Shown here piece by piece: positions 7,235 through 12,698 of a DNA stretch of 12,698 bases; position 1 is the stretch's first letter, and every line of letters starts with the position of its first letter. The notes beneath the pieces are model-generated. The model was given only the letters and a program-made list of their open reading frames with translations, did not search any database and was not told the DNA's origin. Origin of the DNA: Candidatus Omnitrophota bacterium (GTDB lineage: Bacteria > Omnitrophota > Gorgyraeia > B26-G9). The DNA is taken from NCBI GenBank assembly GCA_022013205.1, contig JAKLQT010000272.1, positions 1 through 12,698 of the forward strand, in the 5' to 3' direction. The translations under genes were made by a program, and so were the position numbers.

Positions 7235-8185
7235 TTGGGTATATTTAAAGATTTTATAATCCTTGTTGTTGGAATTTTTGTAATTATAAAAAGTGCTGAT
7301 TTGTTTACAAGCGCGGCTGAGGGAATTGCTCTTTTTTTTAAAATCCCGCGGGTTATTATCGGGCTAACTATTGTCAGTATTGCTACAACAACGCCGGAAT
7401 TTGCGGTTTCCGCGTTATCTGCCAAGATGGGAGCAGGCGGAATTGCTTTAGGAAACGCGACAGGATCCTGCATGGCAAACATTGGACTGATCTTAGCTGC
7501 AGCAGCAGTTATCCGGACTTTGCACTTTGACCCCCGGCTTATAAGACAGGAGCTGGTTTTTTTGATCGGTTTTAGTGTCCTTGTTTTTTTGTTAATGCTG
7601 GACGGGGTGCTGGGTTTTTCCGATGGAATACTGCTTTGTGTGCTGATGGGAGCTTTTTTTAGTTATATAATCCTTCGAGAATTAAAGACAAAAAGCCGCG
7701 AAGGCCCAACACAGTTAAAGAGTAAATCAATTAATAAAGACGTTGTGAAATTTATTATAGGTTCAGCGGGGGTGGTAGCCGCGGCAAAATACGCGATTAT
7801 TCCATCAGGTGTTGCTATAGCTAATTATTTTAAGGTTCCGGAAATCGTTGTAGCTGTTTCCATGATCGCCATAGGAACATCTTTACCTGAGCTGGTCACT
7901 GCGGTAGTTGCCAGCCTGAAGAAAATGGGAGAACTTGCCGCAGGCAATGTTATCGGCGCTAATATTTTAAACCTGCTCTGGGTGCTGGGAGTTTCCTCGA
8001 TAATCAGGCCTCTGAATATTGACAGCCAGACCAAATTAGTAACAATGCCGCTTGTAATCGGTTTTGCGTTATTAATATTTTTGTTTACCCGCAAGAAACT
8101 TGTTTTACAGAGAGCGCATGGGTTTATATTGATGTTCCTTTATTCAGGCTATTTGCTCTATATTATTAAATTTGCATATAAATGA
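7235..8185 (+). CDS. CaCA-family Ca2+(or K+)/Na+ or cation/H+ antiporter, YrbG-like
   Basis: The protein has 316 aa and about ten hydrophobic segments. Both signature alpha repeats of the CaCA superfamily are present in inverted-duplicate arrangement. Repeat alpha-1 is GLTIVSIATTTPEFAVS (43-59) with GNATGSCMANIG (73-84). Repeat alpha-2 is MIAIGTSLPELVTA (210-223) with GNVIGANILNLL (237-248). Glu55 and Glu219 are the expected ion-coordinating acids of the PE motifs. A hydrophilic loop at 150-168 separates the halves. The length matches bacterial YrbG-type members (about 300-325 aa). The start is TTG with GAGG 8 nt upstream; no in-frame ATG fits better. It acts in the inner membrane, exchanging Ca2+ or another cation for Na+ or H+; which ion is not readable from the sequence. 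Confidence 0.9.
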   Translation: MGIFKDFIILVVGIFVIIKSADLFTSAAEGIALFFKIPRVIIGLTIVSIATTTPEFAVSALSAKMGAGGIALGNATGSCMANIGLILAAAAVIRTLHFDPRLIRQELVFLIGFSVLVFLLMLDGVLGFSDGILLCVLMGAFFSYIILRELKTKSREGPTQLKSKSINKDVVKFIIGSAGVVAAAKYAIIPSGVAIANYFKVPEIVVAVSMIAIGTSLPELVTAVVASLKKMGELAAGNVIGANILNLLWVLGVSSIIRPLNIDSQTKLVTMPLVIGFALLIFLFTRKKLVLQRAHGFILMFLYSGYLLYIIKFAYK

Positions 8186-8196
8186 GCACATAACTT

Positions 8197-8228
8197 ATAC
8201 GACCAAAGGGAGAATAACTTATTGTGCG
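8197..8228. repeat. 32-bp direct repeat, copy 1
   Basis: The block starts ATACGACCAAAGGGAG and ends TTATTGTGCG. It matches copy 2 (8315-8346) at 31 of 32 positions, the difference being C8218 versus G8336 at the centre of the AATAA-N-TTATT palindrome. It is followed directly by AATTTATCCCGAAG (8229-8242). Confidence 0.8.
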
Positions 8229-8245
8229 AATTTATCCCGAAGCGT

Positions 8246-8278
8246 ACTGAGGAAATTATCGAAGAGAAGTTCCTCAGT
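8246..8278. repeat. Stem-loop, 9-bp perfect arms
   Basis: ACTGAGGAA (8246-8254) pairs with TTCCTCAGT (8270-8278) around a 15-nt loop, with two further G-T pairs outside. Confidence 0.7.
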
Positions 8279-8314
8279 GTTTACACGAGGGGCAAATGAT
8301 GATTTTAAAGGAAA

Positions 8315-8414
8315 ATACGACCAAAGGGAGAATAAGTTATTGTGCGCCCCTCAAAGATTTACCTTTAAGTTAATCTTTGAGCTGGTGTCCCCGTAGGGGG
8401 AATTTATCCCGAAG
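8315..8414. repeat. Direct repeat copy 2, split by 54 bp
   Basis: The 32-bp block (8315-8346) and the 14-bp block AATTTATCCCGAAG (8401-8414) are adjacent in copy 1 but separated here by 54 bp (8347-8400). The extra segment is itself palindromic: CTCAAAGATT and AATCTTTGAG arms plus a CCCC-GTA-GGGG hairpin. This looks like a nested insertion, or loss of the segment from copy 1. Confidence 0.65.
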
Positions 8415-8478
8415 AATGCGTAAAAATTGTAGTGTAGAATTTTTGTTAAAGATATAAATAAAGAGAAAGGTTTTTAAA

Positions 8479-10257
8479 GTGTCTCAACTTGCATATGCCC
8501 GCAAATACCGGCCAAAGGATTTTGATGAAATAATCGACCAGGAGCACATTGCCACTACTCTGAAAAATGCCATTGCGCGTGACAACATTGCTCACGCGTA
8601 TCTTTTTTCAGGGCCCAGGGGTATAGGTAAAACTTCGACAGCGCGTATTCTGGCAAAAGCGTTAAACTGCAGTAATGGCCCGACGCAAAAGCCCTGTAAT
8701 AAATGTATTGCCTGCCAGGAGATAAGCGCGGGCAAAAGCCTGGATGTGCTGGAAATAGACGGCGCCTCAAACAGAGGAATTGATGAGATAAGAACTCTGA
8801 GGGAGAATGTAAAATTCGCGCCGAGTGCCAGTAAATTCAAAATATATATTATAGATGAAGTCCACATGTTAACGACTGAGGCGTTTAACGCGCTGCTTAA
8901 GACGCTTGAGGAACCGCCGGCGCATGTAAAATTTATTTTTGCGACTACCGAGCCGCAAAAAGTGCTGCCGACGATACTTTCCCGCTGCCAGCGTTTTGAT
9001 TTTAGAAGGATAACAGCCGAAGGGATCATCAGCAAGCTGAAGCAGCTTATCAAGCAGGAATCAATTGAATGTGAAGAAGAGGCTTTGTACGCTATCGCTA
9101 AAAGCGCTGACGGCAGTCTTCGCGACGCGGAAGTTATCCTTGATCAGCTGAACAGTTTCAGCCAGAGCAAGGTTACCTTAAGCGCGGTCAGTTCTGTGCT
9201 GGGGCTTGTGTCCAAAAAAGCGGTTTTTGATATTGTAGATAAATTACAGCCGGAGCATATCGCGCAGAATTTGATAATGCTTAACGATCTTATCCGGGAA
9301 GGCAAGGATCCCTCGCAGCTGATAAGCGCGTTTATAGAGCATTTCAGGGACATGATGCTGATTAAATGCCAAAGCGAAAAACTGGTAACGCTGCCAAAAG
9401 AAGATAAAGAAAACATTATAAAGCAAAGTAGTAAATTTAAACTGGAAAATATTCTTTACTGCATTGCGGTGTTAATGCAGGCGCAGGAGCGCATGAAGCG
9501 TCAGGGTATGGGCAGGCTGCTGCTTGAATCAGCGATGCTTAAGTTGTCAAAGCAGCAGGAATTGCTGCCTGTCAAGTTACTGCTTGAAAAAGTACAGGCT
9601 TTAGAAGATAAGCTTAAAAAGCTGGGGCCAGGCTCTTTTGAAACAGGGGGCATCAGTAAAAGCAGCAAGCAGGTTGATTATCAAGAACCCAAGCCGGAAA
9701 AACCAATAAATAAGGCAGTTTCTTCTTTAGAAATTCCGCAGGTGAAGCCTGTAGAGGAAAGCTTTGCGCCCAGGAGTATCAAGGCAGAGCGGGAGAAGCC
9801 TTATGAGGCACCGCAAAGCGCTCTAATCACAGCGACGGAGCCAGCTGCATTAACTCTGGATTCTGTTTGGAGGATTTGGCCGAGTTTAATTAATCAGGTA
9901 CGCAGGAAGAAGATAAACGTAGGCATGTATCTTGCAGAGGGCAAGCCGCTCAAGGTACGGAAAAATGTAGTAGAGGTAGGGTTTTTAAATGAATGTGAAT
10001 TTCATCGGGAAAGCCTGATGGAGACAAAAAATTTAGAGATAATTGAACAGGCGGCAAGCAATATTTTAAATGTAAGGGTCAAGTTTGACCTGCTTGATTG
10101 CAAGGAGCTGCCTAAAGATAAAGAGGATGAAATGCCGGTTGAAGAGGAATCTTTTTCCTCAGGAGCTGATGATTCGCAGGAAGGGCAGGATTTTAATGAT
10201 TTTATCCAATCGGCCATGGATGTTTTTAACGGCAGGATTGTCTCAACAAATGAATAA
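8479..10257 (+). CDS. dnaX: DNA polymerase III subunit gamma/tau (clamp-loader ATPase)
   Basis: The protein has 592 aa. It is the AAA+ motor of the clamp loader, which opens and loads the beta sliding clamp; tau also tethers polymerase cores. The motifs are complete: LAYARKYRPKDFDEIIDQ at the N-terminus, Walker A GPRGIGKT (45-52, Lys51), zinc ligands Cys64, Cys73, Cys76 and Cys79, Walker B IIDE (124-127), sensor 1 ATTEP (155-159) and the SRC box with arginine finger Arg169. Residues about 180-360 are the lid and collar domains. Residues about 395-450 are a Lys/Glu/Pro linker and 460-592 the variable C-terminal domain with an acidic end. The GTG start is preceded by AAAGG at 8-nt spacing. The length suits a full tau form. 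No canonical A-AAA-AAG slippery heptamer was found, so a programmed gamma product is not indicated. Confidence 0.97.
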   Translation: MSQLAYARKYRPKDFDEIIDQEHIATTLKNAIARDNIAHAYLFSGPRGIGKTSTARILAKALNCSNGPTQKPCNKCIACQEISAGKSLDVLEIDGASNRGIDEIRTLRENVKFAPSASKFKIYIIDEVHMLTTEAFNALLKTLEEPPAHVKFIFATTEPQKVLPTILSRCQRFDFRRITAEGIISKLKQLIKQESIECEEEALYAIAKSADGSLRDAEVILDQLNSFSQSKVTLSAVSSVLGLVSKKAVFDIVDKLQPEHIAQNLIMLNDLIREGKDPSQLISAFIEHFRDMMLIKCQSEKLVTLPKEDKENIIKQSSKFKLENILYCIAVLMQAQERMKRQGMGRLLLESAMLKLSKQQELLPVKLLLEKVQALEDKLKKLGPGSFETGGISKSSKQVDYQEPKPEKPINKAVSSLEIPQVKPVEESFAPRSIKAEREKPYEAPQSALITATEPAALTLDSVWRIWPSLINQVRRKKINVGMYLAEGKPLKVRKNVVEVGFLNECEFHRESLMETKNLEIIEQAASNILNVRVKFDLLDCKELPKDKEDEMPVEEESFSSGADDSQEGQDFNDFIQSAMDVFNGRIVSTNE

Positions 10258-10263
10258 ACTATA

Positions 10264-10869
10264 ATGATCGGTTATACCAAATTTTTAGGAACGCTAATAC
10301 AAGAGTTATCCAAGCTGCCGACCATAGGCCCTAAATCAGCAGAAAGGATGGCGCTGCATCTTCTGAAATCCTCGCCGCAGAGGTCCAAGGCGCTTGCCGA
10401 GGCGATCATCTTAGCCAAGGAAAAAACAAGGAAATGCAAGGCCTGTAACTATTTTGCCGAGGGCGACGAGTGTCCTATTTGCCGGAACAAGCAAAACAGG
10501 GATAAGGTGTTATGTGTGGTTGAGGATCCTCAGGACGTGATTGCCATTGAGCACACCGGAAGATACGCGGGGTTGTATCATGTGCTCTGGGGCAGGCTTT
10601 CCCCTTTAGATGGTACTGGACCAGAGGATCTGCCTTTAAAGCAGATGATATCGCGCATAAAAGAGGAAAATTTTCAGGAAATAATCATTGCTACCAGTTC
10701 AAATCGTGACGGGGAAACAACTGCGCAGTATTTAAGACAGATACTTACGCCTTTAAAAGTAAGAATCACGCGTATTGCCAGGGGCATACCTGTGGGCAGT
10801 AATATCGGGCATATTGACAAGGCTACTATTTCTGAGGCTTTCGAGGGGCGGAGGGAAGTTAGCGCTTGA
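10264..10869 (+). CDS. recR: Recombination mediator RecR
   Basis: The protein has 201 aa, the usual RecR length. RecR acts with RecO (and RecF) to load RecA on SSB-covered single-stranded DNA during gap repair. In order it shows the N-terminal helix-hairpin-helix (LSKLPTIGPKSAERMALHLL, 15-34), a four-cysteine zinc finger (Cys58, Cys61, Cys70, Cys73), the TOPRIM domain (VLCVVEDPQDV with Glu87, then YHVLWGRLSPLDGTGPEDL) and the C-terminal ARGIPVGSNIGHIDKATISEA segment. It begins 6 bp after dnaX with no strong Shine-Dalgarno, so translation is probably coupled. The dnaX-recR pairing is classic, but the small ybaB/ebfC gene usually between them is absent. The TGA stop overlaps the -35 box of the next promoter. 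Confidence 0.97.
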   Translation: MIGYTKFLGTLIQELSKLPTIGPKSAERMALHLLKSSPQRSKALAEAIILAKEKTRKCKACNYFAEGDECPICRNKQNRDKVLCVVEDPQDVIAIEHTGRYAGLYHVLWGRLSPLDGTGPEDLPLKQMISRIKEENFQEIIIATSSNRDGETTAQYLRQILTPLKVRITRIARGIPVGSNIGHIDKATISEAFEGRREVSA

Positions 10870-10894
10870 CAATAGGGTATATTCTTGCTAAAAT
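10866..10894 (+). promoter_or_regulatory. Sigma70-type promoter overlapping the recR stop
   Basis: A perfect -35 TTGACA (10866-10871) and -10 TAAAAT (10889-10894) have 17-bp spacing. The -35 contains the recR TGA. Initiation near 10901 gives a leader of about 85 nt for the membrane protein gene, including a TTCCCC/GGGGAA stem-loop (10928-10933/10939-10944). Confidence 0.8.
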
Positions 10895-10927
10895 TTTTGT
10901 TTACAATACATTATTCTAAAGAAAATT

Positions 10928-10944
10928 TTCCCCTTGAGGGGGAA
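10928..10944 (+). promoter_or_regulatory. Leader stem-loop
   Basis: TTCCCC and GGGGAA form a 6-bp stem with a 5-nt loop in the leader of the downstream gene. No T-run follows, so it is more likely a stabilising 5' structure than a terminator. Confidence 0.45.
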
Positions 10945-10985
10945 GTAACCGTATACAGAGGTTAACCATCTACAAAGGAGATAGT

Positions 10986-11795
10986 ATGAAAGCGTTAGAG
11001 GCAATTAAGCGAGGGGGCGCGGTATTTAAGGATATTCTTCCGCCAATGGCTATAATCTGCGTATTTAATTTTATAAGTGCTTTTGCAATGCTGATGCTTA
11101 TCGGCCTTAATCCTACCCCGGAGAAGATAGCCGAGATTACCGGCCCGATGATTATAATATTTATCCTGATGCTGCTGGGGTGGTTTTTTATAGAAGGCGG
11201 GTTATTTTCATCAGTGATGTCTATTGTAAAGACAGGTACTCTTAATATGGGTGAATTTGTAAGCGATTGCTCCAAATATTTTGCGCGCCTTTTAGGCCTT
11301 AATGCTATCGGCGGCCTAATTACAATTTTATTGTGGCTTGCCGGTGCTTTTCTGACCGGGATATTCATAGCATTTGGCGGGGGAAATAATGTGTTTTTTA
11401 ATATTCTCGGAGGCATTGTTTTGCTGCTGACGCTTATAGCTGCGGCTATTGCCGGAATGTGGTTACTTATAAGCCAGTATTTTACTGTCATAGACAATAT
11501 CGGAGTGCGTGATTCTTTAGGCAAGGGTTTTTCCTTTGTAAAGAAATATTTCTGGAAGACGATGTTGTTTTTCTTCATACTGGTTATTTGCGTATTTGCT
11601 GCTTCATTTATTGTGAACTTTATCGCAACTTTGTTAGGCAATGCTATCAAAGGCATGGGTGCTGCTGCGATCAGCATTATCCTGACCTCTTTAGTTAATG
11701 GAGCGATGGGTGTATTTGCCGCGGCATGTATAATGACCTATATTTTGGGTGTGCTTCAATCTGAAGAACAGCCGACAGCAACAGCAGCAGAATAA
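10986..11795 (+). CDS. Polytopic inner-membrane protein, about six TM helices
   Basis: The protein has 269 aa, is strongly hydrophobic and is Gly/Ala/Ile-rich. Predicted membrane helices by eye are about 17-40, 52-73, 103-128, 136-164, 190-217 and 225-252. An amphipathic N-terminus (MKALEAIKRGGAVFKDI) precedes them, a loop RDSLGKGFSFVKKYFWKT lies before helix 5, and a short polar tail (SEEQPTATAAE) ends the protein. This pattern (cytosolic N-terminus, loop containing S-x-x-x-G-F-x-x-x-K-x-x-x-W before a helix) recurs in poorly characterised DUF-type membrane families related to the membrane domain of glycerophosphodiesterases and DUF975. That resemblance is from memory and weak. AAGGAG stands 6 nt before the ATG. 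It has its own promoter and is a single-gene unit; no function can be given. Confidence 0.8.
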   Translation: MKALEAIKRGGAVFKDILPPMAIICVFNFISAFAMLMLIGLNPTPEKIAEITGPMIIIFILMLLGWFFIEGGLFSSVMSIVKTGTLNMGEFVSDCSKYFARLLGLNAIGGLITILLWLAGAFLTGIFIAFGGGNNVFFNILGGIVLLLTLIAAAIAGMWLLISQYFTVIDNIGVRDSLGKGFSFVKKYFWKTMLFFFILVICVFAASFIVNFIATLLGNAIKGMGAAAISIILTSLVNGAMGVFAAACIMTYILGVLQSEEQPTATAAE

Positions 11796-11814
11796 AGCAG
11801 TAATTACGAGTTAC

Positions 11815-11937
11815 TAATTACAAATTACGAATGAAGAATTAACCATTAATGATCAGTTTGAATTTTTAAAGCGGCAAGTTTTTGGTTTGCGGTTTTTAAC
11901 CTATAACCTAGAACTAATAACTTGTCATTTGTAATTA
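11815..11937. repeat. Inverted repeats flanking the pre-tRNA spacer
   Basis: TAATTACAAAT (11815-11825) and ATTTGTAATTA (11927-11937) are perfect 11-bp inverted repeats bounding 101 bp of AT-rich non-coding DNA just upstream of the tRNA. Internal echoes of TAATTAC/AATTACGAAT occur near 11810-11832. It may be a miniature repeat element or simple AT-rich coincidence. Confidence 0.4.
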
Positions 11938-11978
11938 ATATGTTCCCCTGTAGCTCAGTTGGTAGAGCGATTGGCTGT

Positions 11979-12517
11979 GACAGAAATTGAGCAGAGAGGA
12001 AAAAGATGAAAGTTTGCCGAAGCGGGATACGCGAGCATATTCAGACAGGCGAGAGTATTTAATTGAAGCTGTAAGTAAGAGGCGTAATAAAGTGCGCCAA
12101 ATGTCGATTGAATACAAAGGAAGCAAATGCCATAGTTGCGGATATGAAAAGTGTATAGATGCTTTAGAATTTCATCATACAGATTCTTCTAAGAAAGACT
12201 TTGGGATTTCCAGTAAAGGATACACAAGAAGCTGGGAAAAAGTTAAAGAAGAATTAGAAAAATGTATGTTGTTATGTGCGAATTGTCATCGAGAACTCCA
12301 TGCTCAAATTGCAGCTTTTCCGAGAGATCGGGATTGAAAAAGCGGGCTAATTCAGGGAAGCCCTATTCTTTCTGAGATGAAAGAAGGGTAATCCTGAGCT
12401 AAGTCTATGATCCGAAAGGGTCATAGTAAATGTGCAGAGACTATATACCCGCTGCCCTAACGTAAAGTCGAGGGCAATGAGATAGTCCACTCCTGATAGT
12501 AATATTAGGGTTAAGTG
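11979..12517 (+). ncRNA. Group I self-splicing intron (IC3-like) in tRNA-Asn
   Basis: This 539-nt ribozyme follows a 5' exon ending in U and ends with G (12517), as group I introns require. P1: exon CTGT (11975-11978) pairs with guide GCAG (11991-11994) via U-G at the splice site. P3: AGCGGG (12341-12346)/CCCGCT (12448-12453). P4: TCAGG (12352-12356)/CCTGA (12393-12397). P5: GCCC/GGGT, extended by TTCTTTC/GAAAGAA (12366-12372/12379-12385). P6: CTATGATCC/GGGTCATAG (12405-12413/12418-12426) with GAAA loop. P7: GACTAT (12439-12444)/ATAGTC (12482-12487). P8: GCCCT/AGGGC (12454-12458/12471-12475). P9: CCTGATA/TATTAGG (12492-12498/12503-12509) with GTAA loop. The P, Q, R and S motifs (ATTCAGGGAAG, AATCCTGAG, GCAGAGACTA, GATAGTCC) closely resemble cyanobacterial and plastid tRNA-Leu introns. 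An HNH ORF occupies the P1-P3 interval. Confidence 0.96.
11987..12337 (+). CDS. Intron-encoded HNH endonuclease
   Basis: The protein has 116 aa. It is an HNH/zinc-ribbon nuclease: CHSC (Cys48, Cys51) and CANC (Cys97, Cys100) supply zinc ligands around the beta-beta-alpha-metal core. LEFHHTDSSKKDFGIS (60-75) carries the catalytic HH (His63, His64), and LLCANCHRELH (95-105) the distal CHxxxH part (His101, His105). A basic N-terminal helix (RREYLIEAVSKRRNKVRQ, 21-38) probably contacts DNA. Its place inside a group I intron implies a homing endonuclease that cuts intron-less tRNA-Asn alleles. The start is uncertain. TTG at 11987 lies in the P1 loop with no Shine-Dalgarno; an in-frame TTG at 12014 would drop nine residues. 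An ATG at 12006 with a better ribosome site (GAGAGG) is out of frame and stops after 18 codons. The stop is 3 nt before P3. Confidence 0.88.
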   Translation: MSREEKDESLPKRDTRAYSDRREYLIEAVSKRRNKVRQMSIEYKGSKCHSCGYEKCIDALEFHHTDSSKKDFGISSKGYTRSWEKVKEELEKCMLLCANCHRELHAQIAAFPRDRD

Positions 12518-12585
12518 TAACCAATTTGTCCGAGGTTCGAGTCCTCGCGGGGGAGCCAAATAAAAATCCGAACTTTTTCGGATAT

Positions 12586-12623
12586 AGCCTTGACTATTTT
12601 TAGTAGTCAGGGCTTTTTATTTA
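12586..12623 (+). terminator. Intrinsic terminator after tRNA-Asn
   Basis: AGCCTTGACTA (12586-12596) pairs with TAGTCAGGGCT (12604-12614) over 11 positions with one T-G pair and a 7-nt loop, followed by TTTTATTTA. A smaller stem, ATCCGA/TCGGAT (12566-12571/12578-12583), precedes it. The pair forms a convincing Rho-independent stop for the tRNA transcript. Confidence 0.9.
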
Positions 12624-12698
12624 TGCTTACGTGTTATAAAACAATGAGTTAAAATATATGTTTAGTGGATGATTAGAAAAGTTCGGATATTATGGGTA
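12624..12698. other. AT-rich window end without recognisable feature
   Basis: No gene, RNA or clear promoter is visible in this final stretch. AGTTCGGATAT near 12675 partly echoes the TTTCGGATAT of the small stem at 12578. A gene could begin beyond the edge. Confidence 0.4.

Larger units (their letters stand above)
8186..8478. other. Repeat-rich spacer upstream of dnaX
   Basis: This spacer has no credible gene but holds an imperfectly duplicated, highly structured element. A 32-bp block is repeated at 8197-8228 and 8315-8346, and a 14-bp block at 8229-8242 and 8401-8414. Stems are ACTGAGGAA/TTCCTCAGT (8246-8254/8270-8278), CTCAAAGATT/AATCTTTGAG (8350-8359 region/8372-8381 region), GAGGGGC/GCCCCTC (8287-8293/8346-8352) and TCCCC/GGGGA near 8388-8401. 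Either a repeated palindromic element or a small structured RNA is possible. A promoter for dnaX is not clear. Confidence 0.55.
11944..12558 (+). tRNA. tRNA-Asn(GUU), split by a group I intron; exons 11944-11978 and 12518-12558
   Basis: Joining the two exons gives a perfect 76-nt tRNA. The acceptor stem is TCCCCTG (11944-11950) with CGGGGGA (12548-12554), one G-T pair. The D stem is GCTC/GAGC with AGTTGGTA in the loop. The anticodon stem is ATTGG (11970-11974) with CCAAT (12521-12525). The anticodon loop CTGT+TAA gives anticodon GTT. The T arm is CGAGG-TTCGAGT-CCTCG (12531-12547). Discriminator G (12555) and an encoded CCA (12556-12558) finish it. The G73 discriminator and U1-A72 pair match tRNA-Asn and rule out tRNA-His. 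The break lies between anticodon positions 35 and 36, so splicing is required for function. If this is the only tRNA-Asn gene, the cell depends on intron removal. Confidence 0.95.

Noticed and set aside
8197..8346. CRISPR array
   Set aside because: Only two copies of the 32-bp block, 86 bp apart and followed by further shared sequence; no regular spacers and no cas genes.
8172..8396. 74-aa plus-strand frame between the exchanger gene and dnaX
   Set aside because: It overlaps the exchanger end and runs through duplicated palindromic repeats; no protein-like pattern.
8186..8478. SRP (4.5S/scRNA) gene, which precedes dnaX in some Firmicutes
   Set aside because: The conserved SRP Alu/S-domain core (GGAAGCAGCC-type loop) was not found; stems here are repeats of each other.
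9600..9640. dnaX programmed -1 frameshift site at CTT-AAA-AAG
   Set aside because: The heptamer is T-AAA-AAG, not A-AAA-AAG, and there is no obvious upstream anti-Shine-Dalgarno or strong downstream hairpin.
10970..11677. 235-aa minus-strand frame
   Set aside because: It is antisense to the well-supported polytopic membrane protein, which has a promoter and a strong ribosome site; the composition is that of a mirror frame.
11944..12020. tRNA-His reading (anticodon GTG) from the contiguous 5' half
   Set aside because: CTGTGAC looks like a His anticodon loop, but no 3' half follows there. The real 3' half is at 12518. The joined product has GTT and discriminator G, as in tRNA-Asn.
12347..12559. 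Minus-strand 70-aa frame beginning MAPPRGLEPRTNW
   Set aside because: It is the antisense of the tRNA T arm and acceptor plus the intron core; such 'PRGLEPRT' peptides are a familiar artefact of reverse-translated tRNA genes.

Overview
The window reads as a chromosomal segment from an uncultivated, moderately AT-rich Gram-negative-type bacterium. Candidatus Omnitrophota or a PVC-related lineage is my best guess. It rests on the secreted hydrolase with an N-terminal 'D-V-L-K-N-G-x-x-x-x-G-I-I' domain, the RAYT remnant and the general gene style. This is inference; no rRNA or other decisive marker is present.

Layout, left to right. 1-328 has no convincing gene but holds several hairpins and a perfect GGGACGTCCC palindrome, next to a decayed REP-associated tyrosine transposase (RAYT) at 329-601. 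Next comes a secreted alpha/beta hydrolase (604-1623). After a hairpin spacer, a two-gene operon with a 4-bp overlap encodes a six-hairpin glycosidase-like protein (1800-4151) and a GT4 glycosyltransferase (4148-5500). Convergent to it is an unrecognised secreted Lys-rich protein (5535-6362, minus). A roughly 525-bp non-coding stretch with tandem and inverted repeats leads to a small membrane protein (6888-7118) whose -10 box, Shine-Dalgarno and start codon lie within one long inverted repeat. A CaCA-family cation exchanger follows (7235-8185). A repeat-rich spacer then precedes dnaX (8479-10257), which is followed 6 bp later by recR (10264-10869). A polytopic membrane protein (10986-11795) has its own promoter, whose -35 box overlaps the recR stop codon.

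The highlight is at 11944-12558. A tRNA-Asn(GUU) gene is split inside its anticodon by a 539-nt group I intron of the IC3 / cyanobacterial tRNA-Leu type. P1, P3-P9, the conserved P/Q/R/S core elements, the 5'-exon U and the terminal intron G can all be placed by eye. The intron carries a 116-codon HNH endonuclease ORF between P1 and P3. Removing the intron gives a perfect 76-nt tRNA including encoded CCA. A strong intrinsic terminator follows.

Functionally, the window mixes housekeeping genes (dnaX, recR, tRNA-Asn), envelope or carbohydrate genes (hydrolase, glycosidase-GT pair, exchanger, membrane proteins) and small mobile or selfish DNA (RAYT relic, palindromic repeats, intron with HNH ORF).
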